A DNA stretch of 50,454 bases from NCBI GenBank assembly GCA_015680685.1, contig MNCI01036132.1, positions 1,101,621 through 1,152,074 of the forward strand. Reading direction: 5' to 3'. The DNA comes from Gnetum montanum (taxonomy: Eukaryota > Streptophyta > Gnetopsida > Gnetales > Gnetaceae). The notes below the pieces were generated by a model. The model was not told where the DNA came from. It saw nothing but the letters and a program-made list of their open reading frames with translations, and ran no database searches. Below, in pieces: positions 9,840 to 21,639 of the stretch. Position 1 is the first letter of the stretch. The number at the start of each line of letters is the position of its first letter. The position numbers were made by a program, and so were the translations under genes.

Positions 9840-11150
9840 TTTTAATGAAACTTGGAAAGGATTAAATTTTCTATTATTAGGAAGAACTAATAAATGGGAA
9901 AATATCATGTAAAGAATGATATTTTGTTCAAACATGGAAAACTTTGTTATCCAAAATTTGATTTCATATCCAAGCTAATTAAGAAAAAGCATTAAAGCTA
10001 AAAGGTTACATATATGGACAAAACAAAGATATTGGAATTGGTAAGAAAAAATTATTTTATCTAGGTATGTATAAAGATGTGGTTAAATTTTAAAGGAATG
10101 ATATGCATGCTAAAATTTCAAAGGTAGAAAAGATATTGATGATTATTAGTTGCCTTTATCAAAGGCCCAAATGATTTTTGAAAAAGTGTTTCTTTAGACT
10201 TTGTTTGTGGCATTTCAAAGACAAGATTGGGTCATGATTCTATGCTTGTTGTTATGGATACATTTACTAAGATGGCTCATTTTATTCCTTATAAGTAGTG
10301 ATACTTTACATGTTGTTCATTTATTACTTTAACATTTAGTGGTATTGCATGACATTCTTTTGAAAATTTTATGTAATAAGAATGTTAAATTCACTAGTTA
10401 CTTTTGGAGGTCACTTTGAAAATTTCTCAGAACCAAGTTTTTAGTCTCCATAACCTCTCACTCTCAATCTGATGGAAAAACTAATGTGATTAATATATCT
10501 TTATTGAAGATATTAAGATGCTTGTGTAAGAATCAACATCAAAGATGAGAAAATATGCTAGCTTATGTTGAGTTTTCATATAAAAATGGTTTCCATACCA
10601 ACATTGGCAAGAGTTCTTTTGTGATAAACTGGGATTTTTTTTACCAAGAATGGTTAATGAACTAAGGAAATTTAAAGATTTTGCCTCTTTGTAGTCTATT
10701 TTGTTGATCAAATAAAGAATTGCATCAACAAGTTAAGTCTCACTTAGAGAAGAAGATAAATGTTATGTATATTATAGCTAATGAGGGTAAGAGGATAACT
10801 AAATTTCATATTGATAATTATTTAGATCTATTTAAGCAAGAAAAGATAAAATAATGTGCATTTTTGTAAGCTCAAGTTAAGGAGAATTAGTCTATTCAGA
10901 AACAAGGCTAAGACTTATCTAAATGCTTATGAGCTTGATTTGCTAATATCTTTTCTAATTTTTATGAATTTAATTTTTCATATTTGAGCCCATATCAAGG
11001 GAATGTACTTGTATCAAACTTAGAGGATAGTCTTAAAATCCTTAAGGATGCACTTAATGATGAAATTTCATCCAAGTCATTAAGGAAGTCAATTGTATTT
11101 CAAGCAAGGAAGGCTAGAAGCATAAGAGATAGAACGATGCATTGAAATGA
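9840..11150 (+). pseudogene. Ty3/gypsy integrase fragment (decayed)
   Basis: Plus-strand fragments match a Ty3/gypsy integrase in order: FYLGMYKDVVKF and RNDMHAKISKVEK (zinc-binding domain end), [40 protein letters not shown] (core domain), LAYVEFSYKNGFHTNIGKSSF and HLEKKINVMYIIANEGKR, then SYLSPYQGN. Many stops and frame changes are present and parts of the catalytic core are missing. The old element's 3' LTR is not identifiable because element C is inserted directly after, at 11204. Confidence 0.8.
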
Positions 11151-11203
11151 TGGACTTGAAAATGCAATTTGGATTCATGAAAAGGATTTGGATTTATGGT
11201 TAT

Positions 11204-12034
11204 TGATGGGATTCAATATCGCATGGGCCGCGATATCACGTAAGCGATATCACGTCTTCCCTTGCGATATCACGTACGCGATATCGCAGTCCGCCACAAT
11301 GTCTATAAATAAGAAGCGGCTCTCCCTTGTTCATCATTAGAAGTTAAATTGTAGCGAAGCTTTGGTAGTTTGATCTCTCCAGAGATAGATTATTTTCCAA
11401 TGTCTACCCGCAGTGTGGTGAATGTAATTGTACGACATCCTTTATTCGAGTGTGATGTACTTGGACATGCACATGACCAGCAATAAAGATCAAGATTACT
11501 TCATCATTGCAGCATTCACTTTGTTATTTATTTATTTATTTAATTACTATTTACTACTTTCTTAATTATTTTATCACCCTTATCTCCTAGCAACGTGGAA
11601 TGAGTATGACTTGATTACGAGCATTTAAGTGTGACTACTTGGTAACCCAGTGGCATACCTAGGATCTACGCTTGGTAATCCTAGTGGTAGTCATGCACGA
11701 AGTTCAAGATGTGTACGGATGATCAAGGAATAGATGCTCATCGCACTTAGGCTAGATTAGGCTCTCTTACCCTTGTCCTCCTAGCTTATCTTAGTTAATA
11801 TTACTTCCATTGCCTTCAGGAGTAGCATTAGATTAGGAACACATCATACACCTCACTCTGGACTAAACCATACGTGAAAAATATAACACTAGTCTATGTG
11901 GGAAGACAGTGAACTGTGACCTAAGGATAACTATCTAGGTGCCACAACTAGTCCGTCTACAAAGTTAGACTAGATCGTGTATGAGAATGCTCGTATTTGT
12001 ATGGTTGAGTGTAGGGGTACCTCGCCACTCATCA
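11204..12034 (+). repeat. 5' LTR of element C
   Basis: Starts TGATGGGA and ends CTCATCA. It has GATATC palindrome units between 11213 and 11288, a TATA box TATAAATA at 11304-11311 and a poly(A) signal AATAAA at 11482-11487. U3 would therefore be only about 130 bases, R about 170 and U5 about 540. A TTTA-type microsatellite lies near 11524-11545. Confidence 0.85.
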
Positions 12035-12035
12035 T

Positions 12036-12053
12036 TGGCGCCATTGCTGGGGA
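12036..12053 (+). promoter_or_regulatory. Primer-binding site, tRNA-Asp type (element C)
   Basis: TGGCGCCATTGCTGGGGA, two changes from the complement of the plant tRNA-Asp 3' end, one base after the LTR end. It is the best preserved PBS of the four copies. Confidence 0.85.
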
Positions 12054-12175
12054 CGGTGCTAGTTATCTAGATTAGTTATATCATACAAGGTCACTGTAAA
12101 GGACTTAACGATATATCTCTTAGAAAGATGTAATTGTAAAAAGTCACATCCAAATTCACACATAGCTTTACAACC

Positions 12176-14158
12176 ATGCCTCTCCTACAAGATTATAAGA
12201 ATGCCACACTTAGTGAGGAAGTTCATTGGAGAACCAACGAACTCTATGATGATGAAGATTGGAGTATACAACCTGAAGTAGGAGTTTCTTATAAACATGA
12301 ATGAAAGCAATGTCATCCCAACACATGAAAGCCTAACTTACCCAATGATGATGAACTCCCACTGGCCACTACAATCTTAACAAAAATACAGGAGTCTGTT
12401 CGAATCTCACGTAGGCATTGTAAAGAGAGCCATCTACCCAGGCTCGATTTAAACAACTTTTCTAAATTTTTAGGAGGCTATGAATTAGATCTGCATCAAC
12501 ATTTACAAGCCTTCTATGATGCCTAAACATGGAATAACATTGATAATGGATGGAAAAAACTTAAGCTCTTTCCTATGACACTCGTTGACCAAGCAAAAGT
12601 ATGGTACCGATTGTTAAAACCAAATTTGATACAACGTTGGTCAACAATGGTAGAAGTCTTTAATGAAAAATATCAAACCTACGCAAGAGTGTCGGCCTTG
12701 AGGAAATGAATCCAAGGATGGAAACAAGCACAACATGAACCCTTGGACATGGCCCTAGAAAGATATTATGCACTGTTAAACAACTGTCCAAGCCATGGGT
12801 TTCTCGAGGAAAGGCTAATGTACCATGTCATTGATGGACTACATAATGAAACAAGAGAGATGATAGGAATGTATGCCCAAGGTCAACTATACGATCTACA
12901 AACCCATCAAATTCAAGAGCTTATTAAGTGGGTAGCAAAAGAAGAAGGAGAATTGGCTAGATGGGAGAGTGTTGAAAAACATCAATGGGACCAAAATATT
13001 AACTCAAAAAAGGTCCATGATTATACAAAGGAGAAATCAACCAATCTCAAAGTGGAAACATCATCTTTGCCAATACAACAATCATTAGAAGAAGCTGAGG
13101 AAAAGATCAATAAGATGTTGGAATGGATGTATCAAAAGTGTGGAGAATTTATCAACAATATTGGGGATAGATTTTTGACAACCTAAGAAGCAGGAAAAAA
13201 CATTAGACATTCAGAGAAAAAGAATGAAGGGAATAAGCGCTCAACTGCCAATCATACGTATGAATGCAACATATGCCTATATGATCACCCCATGGGCAAA
13301 TGTCCAATACTATTACATTTACATGAGCATTGGGGAAACACGTTACATCTAGAGTTTGTATAGAGGTACTGTGTTCGATCATAGTGGAAAAAATCCCAGT
13401 CATGGGGGAGACCACCCTTAGACTGGAGGCACCCTTCATATTGTCTGAATCCAAATGCTTATCAAGTTTAACATCCTGTTTCTCCAGCTGGGCCACCATA
13501 CTCTATCGCACCACAGTACTATTCTCCGCAATACTATCAAACCATGCCTCCAACATGACCACCACCTTGTGCATCTTATTCTCTTCCTAACTTTCAACAT
13601 TCTCATCCTTTCCCTCCTTCCACAGTGCCACCAGCTGTTCCTAAGGTGCCTGCATCACCACAACAGCCCACGAACAACACTTGTGATACTACTCCTAACA
13701 GCAATGCAAAGCCTTCTCAACATCAAAAGCATCCTTTCTTTAAACACAGCTGTAAGAAGGAACAACATAATTTAGAGGCCATTGCATCTTCCAACCCAGT
13801 ATAAGTTCCACTCTATGGTGCACCCTTACCTTTGAACCCAACGCCTCATGTAACTTCGTTAGGGCCACCAACTCACACTCCAACAACAAAATGGCCCAAT
13901 GAACACAACCATGAAAGGCATCATTCCAATCCTTGCATACCATCTAACGGTTCCAAATATCATAGTGGGTCAACTCATTATCTGGGAACTACATCGTATA
14001 AAGTGCCCAACTATGCTTATTATAATCAAGTGTGTGAACCCCGAGGGGATAAGTATGATCGGGCCCTAATACTTCCAACATGCAAGGATCCTCAACCTTC
14101 ATTTATTAATCCTTGCTATGCTCAACCGATTAGTTATGGGGGATATCCCCCATTCTAA
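12176..14158 (+). pseudogene. gag-like polyprotein of element C (best preserved copy)
   Basis: About 660 codons in one frame from MPLLQDYKNAT to GGYPPF and TAA, with about a dozen internal stops. Capsid-like blocks: FSKFLGGYELD, NNIDNGWKKLKLFPMTL, MVEVFNEKYQTYARV and LDMALERYYALLNN, with an open run from 12743 to 13186. An acidic/lysine-rich helical segment follows (KINKMLEWMYQKCGE). The zinc knuckle is at 13265-13303 with cysteines at 13265, 13274 and 13301 and histidine at 13286, i.e. CX2CX3HX4C, one residue shorter than the usual retroviral knuckle, followed by HLHEHWG. The last ~250 residues are rich in P, S, T and Y. No protease or RT motif follows. The start is chosen by agreement with A, E and F. 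Confidence 0.85.
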
Positions 14159-14314
14159 ATAACAAGTAGGATTAATAAATATTTTTCCTTTTTTTTAATT
14201 TTACTTTTTTTTGTTATAAAATTTTTCATTTTTCAACTTTTTGTTTTATCTTTTTATCTTATTATTTTTTTGTGTTTTTGTGTTTTTACGCTTTTGTACG
14301 TAATATCATCTATG

Positions 14315-14320
14315 AATAAA
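14315..14320 (+). terminator. Poly(A) signal after gag (element C)
   Basis: AATAAA about 157 bases after the gag stop, in the context CTATGAATAAAACACTCATG, which is shared with element F (50327-50332). It could end a gag-only transcript. Inference only. Confidence 0.4.
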
Positions 14321-14418
14321 ACACTCATGTGGATCATTGGTTGAGGTGTGTTCTATGTTATTAAGTCATGAGTGATCAATTATTTGGAACAGTGAGCCCA
14401 TTACACCCACTCATCCAC

Positions 14419-14434
14419 TCTATAAATAAGAGGT
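14419..14434 (+). promoter_or_regulatory. Post-gag TATA box identical to the LTR TATA region
   Basis: TCTATAAATAAGAGGT is identical to the TATA segment of element A's LTR and differs at one base, within the first 15, from the LTRs of element C. Matching sites in E (28453-28460) and F (50433-50440) have TATTAATA. It is followed in C by a short frame, MKKDGPRG..., ending after 23 codons. A promoter inside the spacer is possible. Confidence 0.4.
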
Positions 14435-14751
14435 TCTGTTTGAGGGTACAGTGATATTCTTGACATTCTTAAAAACTTAAAATTAATTTTGTGTTCATTG
14501 TACCCAAAATGAAGAAGGATGGACCAAGAGGGAATGATAAGGGTGTGACATCAAGGGGACTTGTGGATTCTCTTTGGTGACATCTGTGGGTGTTATCATG
14601 CAACTTGGTTGTATTAAGATCCTTGTAGATCTAATGAAAAATGGGAGTAAGAGTAATCAGATGGGCACTTAAAAATCAAACACTGTTCTAGGGGGTCCCA
14701 CTGGAAAGACATGCACCCATGCATGAAGGTTGGCAGCTTCTCTAGATTCAG

Positions 14752-14964
14752 TCAGGTGAAAAAAAGAAGAAAAGAAAAACGAAAAGGAAGTACCACAAAA
14801 CAAAAGTCACTTCTCCCTTGCATAAAATGCCAAGTGATCATATGAATTGTTGTTATGATACTCTCATAGTCACTCATCATGGGATGAAACAATGTGATGT
14901 CACTGATTAGAAGGATGGACTTGGTCCTAATCTTGGAACGATGGGTTAATGACACCTTAATCAT
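14752..14964 (-). other. Conserved antisense reading frame in the element C spacer
   Basis: 70 codons opposite to element C, starting MIKVSLTHRSKIRTKS and containing SDITLFHPMM and MITWHF. It is the counterpart of the frames at 4238 (A) and 27867 (E). Coding status is unproven and no homologue is recognised. Confidence 0.25.
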
Positions 14965-15418
14965 GCTTTACATGCAGGATTCATTGTGCCCTGGGTCAGT
15001 TACCTCATGTCCTAATCTCTACGATCACTTTCTATAGTTCATCTCATCTCACTATTTGGGTAATTATAGCTTGTGTCTTGTGTAGCATAAAATTTTCATC
15101 TCATTCTGGTGATATTTACATGTGTTTGTTTTATGGAGTTAGTGTGGATTACATCTAACCCTTCTAGTGCCCATGGACACTTTAAGTGTGGTTACACAAG
15201 GGCATTATAGGTTGGAACCTGCTTTGGGGAGGATCCACTTGTGTAATCTTCACTTATGACATAGCTCACACACACCATTTATTACCCTCAGTGTATTGTT
15301 CATGATATTCTTTCCCTTATTACTATCCCTCCTATTCAACATTCCTATAAATCATCACATAGCCTTTTTCTCTACCATATGAGGTCCTTATTAATAAATT
15401 CCACATCATCATAATTTT

Positions 15419-15880
15419 TGTGCCTTTAGAACTACTTGAATTACCCTGGAACCCTTTAACAATCGTCCAGATGTCCTTAGTTTACATTGTTTAATTTCAA
15501 AGAAATATTAAAAATTTGGTACATTCTCTAAGTGCCCTAACTTCAATGAAAATATATATACATGACCCCACTATGCTAATCAACATCATTTGCAATTGTT
15601 CACATAGGGGAAGTTTTTCAAGTCCTCTCTACCACACGCGATNTAAGGGACATGCAATCGCGTGTGGTAGAGAGGACTTGAAAAACTTCCCCTACGTGAA
15701 CAATTGCAAATGATGTTGATTAGCATAGTGGGGTCATGTATATATATTTTCATTGAAGTTAGGGCACTTAGAGAATGTACCAAATTTTTAATATTTCTTT
15801 GAAATTAAACAATGTAAACTAAGGACATCTGGACGATTGTTAAAGGGTTCCAGGGTAATTCAAGTAGTTCTAAAGGCACA
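15419..15880. repeat. Near-perfect 224-bp inverted repeat with N at centre
   Basis: Arms 15419-15642 and 15657-15880 are reverse complements with very few mismatches, around a 14-base loop containing the N at 15643; another N follows at 15881. Arms and loop come from the spacer, and the centre (ACCACACGCGAT) falls where A and E have the internal palindrome module. A misjoined, flipped contig is likely; a genuine fold-back duplication is the alternative. Confidence 0.85.
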
Positions 15881-16066
15881 NTATACCAGAAAATTAAATT
15901 TGGAAACCACCTAAGCAAAGAGGACTCAACACTATAATCTTTCAGGGATATGTTCTTCCAATAATTAACATCACACAAAAATAAAGTAAATCTATTAAGG
16001 CAAGCAGTAAGGTATAACCTAACTTTGGTAACAACCTTACTAACAATTGGTTCTGTGTGATTGTAG

Positions 16067-16647
16067 ATGACCTCGAAACATGGACAACAGGAAGGTCCTG
16101 CTCAAGGTGTGATCAAACAACCTAGGAGAGGTGAAGAAAAAGTTCTTGCTGAACAACATGCAGAGTAGGAGGAACAATCATTTAGTATCCACCAAGAAGA
16201 CCCTACTACTATACAATCAAGGCCTACCCTCTCTAAAAGCGATGCCTGGTACTTAGGGGAAACGTACCAATTTTGGCACAATAAAGAAGAAGGCACCATG
16301 GTTAACAATTATGGTGTGACTATTGATTTCTCTATTCAAGCCATTTCAAACGTATTAAAGCTTCAAATATAGGGCCAAAGGTTGCTCAGAACCAGTTGGA
16401 GACTTTCAGAACCAAGCAACTTAATAAACTATTGACAGAGAATAAAAGGATGGTGAAAGAAAAAGCGAAGGCTGACTAGGATGCCTCTATGGCACAAGCA
16501 TAAACTTACGCACATGCCAACTCACTCAAGGCCTTACAAGAGAAGAAACTCCAGGCCATACTTTGACACCATCAAATTCTAAGACCTGAAGCATAAGACA
16601 AAGGGAAGGCACCAATGGAGGAGCCACCGCCACCAGGAACTACATGA
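16067..16647 (+). pseudogene. ORF2 of element C, internally deleted
   Basis: Starts MTSKHGQQEGPAQG and ends KGKAPMEEPPPPGTT with TGA at 16645. Compared with A it keeps the N-terminal part up to the ...VLKL segment, then jumps from GPKVAQ to NQLETFRTKQL (mid-protein), then from LKALQE to KLQAIL near the C terminus. About two thirds of the protein, including the conserved HLYL and KIGK blocks, is missing. A few stops and a frame change remain. It cannot make the full protein. Confidence 0.75.
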
Positions 16648-16787
16648 GTTCCAAATTTTTGTAGTTGTAGTATTTATGTGTTGTGTTTTCTTCCCACATT
16701 GCAGCATTGTCCCATTTTTTTCTATCAATAATTCCATACCTATCCACTATGTAATGACTGTAACTCAAGCATGAGTTTTTATTCAGT

Positions 16788-16797
16788 CGTGGGGGTA
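16788..16797 (+). promoter_or_regulatory. Polypurine tract of element C
   Basis: CGTGGGGGTA, within CAGTCGTGGGGGTA, directly before the TGATGGGA of the 3' LTR; the plus-strand primer site. Confidence 0.75.
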
Positions 16798-17614
16798 TGA
16801 TGGGACGTGATATCGCATGGGCCGCGATATCGTGTACGTGACATCGTGTCTTCCCCTGCGATATCGCAGTTTACCGCAATGTCTATAAATAAGAAGTGAC
16901 TCTCCCTTGTTCATCATTAGGAGTTATATTGTAGTGAAGCTTTGGTAGTTTGATCCCTCCAGAGATAGATTATTTTCTAGTGTCTGGTCGCAGTGTGGTG
17001 AATGTAATTGTACGACATCCTTTATTCAAGTGTGACGTACTTGGACATGCACATGACCGGTAATAAAGATCAAGATTACTTCATCATTGCAGAATTCACT
17101 TTGTAATTTATTTATTTATTTATTACTATTTACTACTTTCTTAATTAGTTTCTCATCCTTGTCTCCTAGCAATGCGGAATGAGTACGGCTTGATTACGAG
17201 CATTTAAGTATGACTACTTGGTAACCCAGTGGCGTACCTAGGATCTGCACTTGGTAATCCCAGTGGTAGTCATGCACGAAGTCCAAGATGTGTACGGATG
17301 ATCAAGGAATGGATGCTCATCGTACTTAGGATAGATTAGTCTCTCTTATCCTTTTCCTCCTAGCTTAGCTTAGTTAATATTACTTTCCATTGCCTTTAGG
17401 AGTAGAATTAGATTAGGAACACATCATACACCTCACTTTGGACTAAACCATACATGAAAAATATAACACTAGTCCAGGTGGGAAGACAGTGAATTGCGAC
17501 CTAAGGATAACTGTCTAGGTGCCACAACTAGTCCATCTGCAAAGTTCGACCGGATCATGCATGAAAACACTTGTATTTGTATGGTTGAGTGTAGGGGTAC
17601 CTTGTCACTCATTA
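16798..17614 (+). repeat. 3' LTR of element C
   Basis: Same organisation as the 5' LTR, with TATAAATA at 16884-16891 and the poly(A) region near 17060. It lacks about 20 bases of the palindrome cluster present in the 5' LTR. It ends CACTCATTA, the usual CA having changed to TA. Confidence 0.85.
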
Positions 17615-19161
17615 GGTACTTAATACCATCCCAAGTGTATTTGATGATCTTAAGGTATTTCAGAATCAATTAGAGCTTTTTTGGAGAGTATTTGGAGATT
17701 TTGGACTTCAACATTGACATCTTATTGCTAGCAGTCCTATCAAAAAAGATATTTACTTTTGGGGAAAATGCCTTCTTTCTAGAAAAGACATCTACTATTA
17801 TAGTAAGACAGCTACTATTGTAGTAATATTTCTACTGTGTCTATGTCTCAATTTGGAAAATACATTTACTTAGCCTATAAGATATATTCTTCACCATGAA
17901 AGATGTTTACGCTTTGACAAAGACATCTACTATATAGCTTATTTATACTTACGAATGCTATCTTTTTTGGTGATAAGGTGTTTTATGGTGAATTATAATG
18001 GATGAATTTTTGTATTTGAACATAAAAAATATCACTAAAAAATCTATAAATATGCATCTAAGGACTAAAAATTATTAACAAAGAATGTAAGGGTTAAGAG
18101 TGCGTGTGAGAAGAGAGAGAGCTAAGATGATAAATATCTAGCCATCCTCCTTGAGAAACTTATAAGTCCTTAAGTGTTATGAGTAAATGCTTTATTTGAG
18201 TGTAGAGTGAGGTTTTGACTAAATTTCTTATTTGACCTTGAGAATTGTGTGCTTCCTTTATGTTTTAAATCAATTTTCCTTAATTACAAATAAATATTTT
18301 TCTTTTTTTATTTGTTCAAATTTAGATTTATTTTGGTTTAAGAGAGCTTGGATTATGGAATCCAAGGGACCTCTTCATCAGTTCATGCTTTAGGTTTAGC
18401 TCTTAAAATACACTTGTACTCTAGTTTATGAATCACAACAACATTCTTCATTTATCTTTTGATGATTCATCTTAAGAGAATGTCTTGTGAATTCATTATC
18501 TACAAACTTCTTTGTAGTTTTCCCTCTTTTGAAAATTTTTTATTGACTTTTTATCACATCCTACTCAAATTAATCATTAAGATTTATAACTTATTATCAA
18601 TCTTTAAATTCAATTAAAAAACATTAAGATCATAGAATATTATATTATTCCACATATTACTTCAAAGATACATAATAGATCCATCCTCTTGAAACATATT
18701 CAAAAGAACATAAACTTAACAAAGGATGAATACTATAATCAATAATATAACCAACTCATTATCTTAAGTATATACATCAGATACATCAAGACATCAGAAG
18801 TCTTTGATTAACATTCACATGTATATCCATAATAATTGCTCCTATTTTTAGCATGACTAGCACATGCAACATCTGCATAGAACATATGCAGGAAAGAGTT
18901 AATGCTTCTTGTAGGAGAGAAAACTAAAATTATTGAGTTTCCTAGAATAATATCAAGAATTAGATAGGTTCAAAGATGCATTTATAAATGTTAATACATC
19001 ATGATTCATCAATATCAACAAGATGAATATTCACAAGTATTTTATTTGAATACTAGGACTACCATGGAAATAGTAGTATCTAATGTTTAGACAAAAGGGA
19101 AGTAGAGATACCACATATAATAAGACTAATACAAGTAGTAATGACCTAAGACCAATCCTAT
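17615..19161. other. AT-rich sequence without recognisable gene
   Basis: Contains short repeated phrases such as GACATCTACTAT and TACTATTGTAGTAA (about 17790-17930), but no open frame or domain. It could include the 3' end of the old Ty3/gypsy element into which C was inserted. Confidence 0.4.
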
Positions 19162-19872
19162 TGAAACATCCTAAAAACATTTGATTGTAAATAAGTATGA
19201 TAACCAAGTTAAGGAAAAGTAAAAAGCTTAAGCTCCTTTGAAGTAATTTTTGATGTAACTCTAACTGGATTCAAGAGTGAAAGAAATGCATTGAATCCCT
19301 CTTAGAGATTTTTCCATGTAACCCTGTTCCATCATAACCCTAAGGTATTCTCATGCTAAATTATTTCCAGCCAAACTTTCAATGTAAAGTATAATTCATA
19401 GCATAAATCATAAAATATGCTATGAATTACACAATGCAACATAAATTAAAATTACATGAGAAATTATGCTAGCCAAGATAAATTGAATTTATGTTAAATA
19501 ACTTAAAAACATGAAATATGATGTAAGTTAGCCATTGTAAATCATAAAAATGCTACATTATGTCAACCAATATCAATTACAAAAATGCCAGAGATGATGT
19601 TAGGAAACTTAACACATGAAAATCAACATGAAAAAGTAAGCTAGTAGTCTATAAAAGCATAAAACAATGCTATCTTTGGGCATCTGGAGCTCCCTTTCTT
19701 GGCACTTGGAATCTTGGAGCATAGGAGATCTTTCAATACTTAGAACTTATTGTAAGCTCTAGGGAGATCATTAGCATAGAGAATGAATAAAGCAAGACAT
19801 CTTTGTGATTGCAATGAAGCACACCCCACCCTTCCATGTTCTAGATCATCTAACAAAAATTTCATGGAGACT
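19162..19872 (+). repeat. LTR-like repeat, copy 1 (Tat-type family)
   Basis: A direct repeat of 43104-43808, alike over about 700 bases from TGAAACA to TTTCATGGAGAC, about 24 kb apart. Copy 2 directly follows a polypurine tract and a Tat-type pol, which identifies both as LTRs or LTR parts. The sequence contains many ATGCTA and TAGCAT words. Confidence 0.65.
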
Positions 19873-21639
19873 ATTGAGGTCTCTACTATAAGAATTGAGT
19901 GTAGATCAAAGAATTTTAAGGCCTATATTGTAAGGCCTGGGTGTAGATTAGTGTTATGAAATATTTTTGAAGAAACAAATGTGTTTTTTTAAACTCTTAT
20001 TTCCAAAATAATATAAGTTTGTAGTATTTTTTAACTATCTCCTTTCTATTTTTCTACATTGGGATTTTATTTGCTCATAGATCTAGTACTTTAACTTTTA
20101 TTTCATGTATCTCCCATTCATTTGTTTTGCCCATGTTAAGGCAGTAACAAATCTCTAAGTCCTTTGGTGTTTGGCTAGACCAGAAAAGGTATCTCAAATA
20201 TTTTAGGCCTATAGATCCCAAGGTTGAACTATTTCATATGATGATTTTTAGCCTTCAACACCTAATTTCTTCCTTTTCTATAGTTTTTGATGTTAGAAGA
20301 AAGATCTAGTATTTTGTTTTCATAAAATTAGTGTATTCATAATTCTACCATTTTAGAGATCCTACCTATATGTACAACCTAGTGTGAACAAATTTTCAAT
20401 AATAATGATGAAACTCTTATCTACCTATCTCTTTGAAATCCAGCATAATCCTTAATTATTTTGTGCTTTTTAAAACCTAACATTCTCTATAGTGCATCAC
20501 TACTATTACACCATCAATTTACCTAACTCACACTACAACCTTTTCTCTTGTTTTTCACTATAGCCTATTTTCTATAGTATATCTTCTAGTTTACACTATA
20601 GCTTTCTCCTCTAGTTCATAATATATACTATTGATCATTTTACAATTGTAGTCTAATTATAAATTTCACGTTGTGACTTATTACTTATTTATTTGATGTT
20701 GCAACCAGTTTTCTATTTTATGATATAGGCCATTTGCTATTTTTAGATTTACACTAATAATTTTTTTCTAGTTATGTCATCACAAGTTTTCATTTGATTG
20801 TCATGTATGCCCTTTACTTTAACCATTTTGCTAGAAAACATGGTAGATATGGCTGACAATCAAGATTCTACTTGTATCTATGACCTGAAAGACCCCTGTA
20901 ATAGTGAAATGTTGCCAATCACTTAGGTATTTAGATCAAAGCCCTACACTCGTTGATATCAGTGAAGAATAATACAATTTCATTTGTGCCAAGATATAAG
21001 TAATCATGTGTATTATGCATAAGGAGTTATACTCTAAATGCTAGCTTGAGCTAATTCACAAAAATGGAAAGTAATACATTCATTTACCCTATGACCATAT
21101 AGAACTCTTGGAGTTGTATATGCACATGTTAGATCAATTGGTTAACATCGATGATGAGTCATGGCAAGTAAGGAAGTGAGTTTGAAGCAAGATCGAGATA
21201 ATTAAGATGAATTAGAGGGATATTATGAAACTAATCCTTAGTTGGAGGATCTTTTATAATGATCAATTCCTAATTTTTCCATGACTAACCTATTATATTC
21301 CACTTCTTTACTAAACTAGATACTTTTTGCAACATTTCTATATCAAGCTATTCAACTTGCTTTCTAGTTGACCCCCATATTTATGTTGATGCCTTGTATT
21401 CCATAAGTAATCATAGTGGCTCAGTCTCATTCATTGTAGCCTTCATTGGTAGTTTCTTTTCTATTTCCATCTTTCATAATATCAACCAATCCTTCCTTGG
21501 GACTTCAAGTCCTACATGTTTTTTATGGTCCTTTCATTTCCAATATTTTCTATATCCCTCAAGCCCTCTTGCAAATATTATTTTTATTGTTTAATCCACT
21601 AGCAATGGAAATAACATGTCTTATCCCATTAATATTATT
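19873..21639. other. AT-rich leader-like stretch without recognisable gene
   Basis: No frame above about 68 codons and no recognised domain. A weak start (MVDMADNQDST) is visible near 20840, but no supporting homology was identified. It lies between the LTR-like repeat and a gag-like trace. Confidence 0.35.

Larger units (their letters stand above)
14159..16066 (+). other. Element C spacer between gag and ORF2
   Basis: Non-coding; parts match the spacers of A and E in the same orientation. It contains a T-rich tract after gag, the poly(A) signal and TATA box below, the antisense frame at 14752-14964, and a large inverted repeat (15419-15880) bounded by N bases that replaces sequence corresponding to about 3260-3560 of element A. 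Confidence 0.7.
11204..17614 (+). mobile_element. Element C: pol-less LTR retrotransposon, both LTRs present
   Basis: Layout: 5' LTR (11204-12034), tRNA-Asp PBS (12036-12053), gag (12176-14158), spacer, internally deleted ORF2 (16067-16647), polypurine tract (16788-16797) and 3' LTR (16798-17614). The two LTRs are clearly alike but differ at many sites, including a deletion in the palindrome cluster of the 3' LTR. Flanking pentamers GTTAT and GGTAC do not match, so no clean target duplication is visible. An inverted repeat joined with N bases replaces part of the spacer. Confidence 0.85.

Noticed and set aside
13203-13499. 98-codon minus-strand frame
   Set aside because: It is the complement of the knuckle part of gag in element C; the matching frame in A (5485-5718) is equally antisense to gag.
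15586-15783. 65-codon frames at 15516 (plus) and 15586 (minus) with the same protein
   Set aside because: They are the two arms of the N-joined inverted repeat, not two genes.
11204-17614. A 5-bp target duplication for element C
   Set aside because: Flanks GTTAT and GGTAC do not match; I do not claim one.
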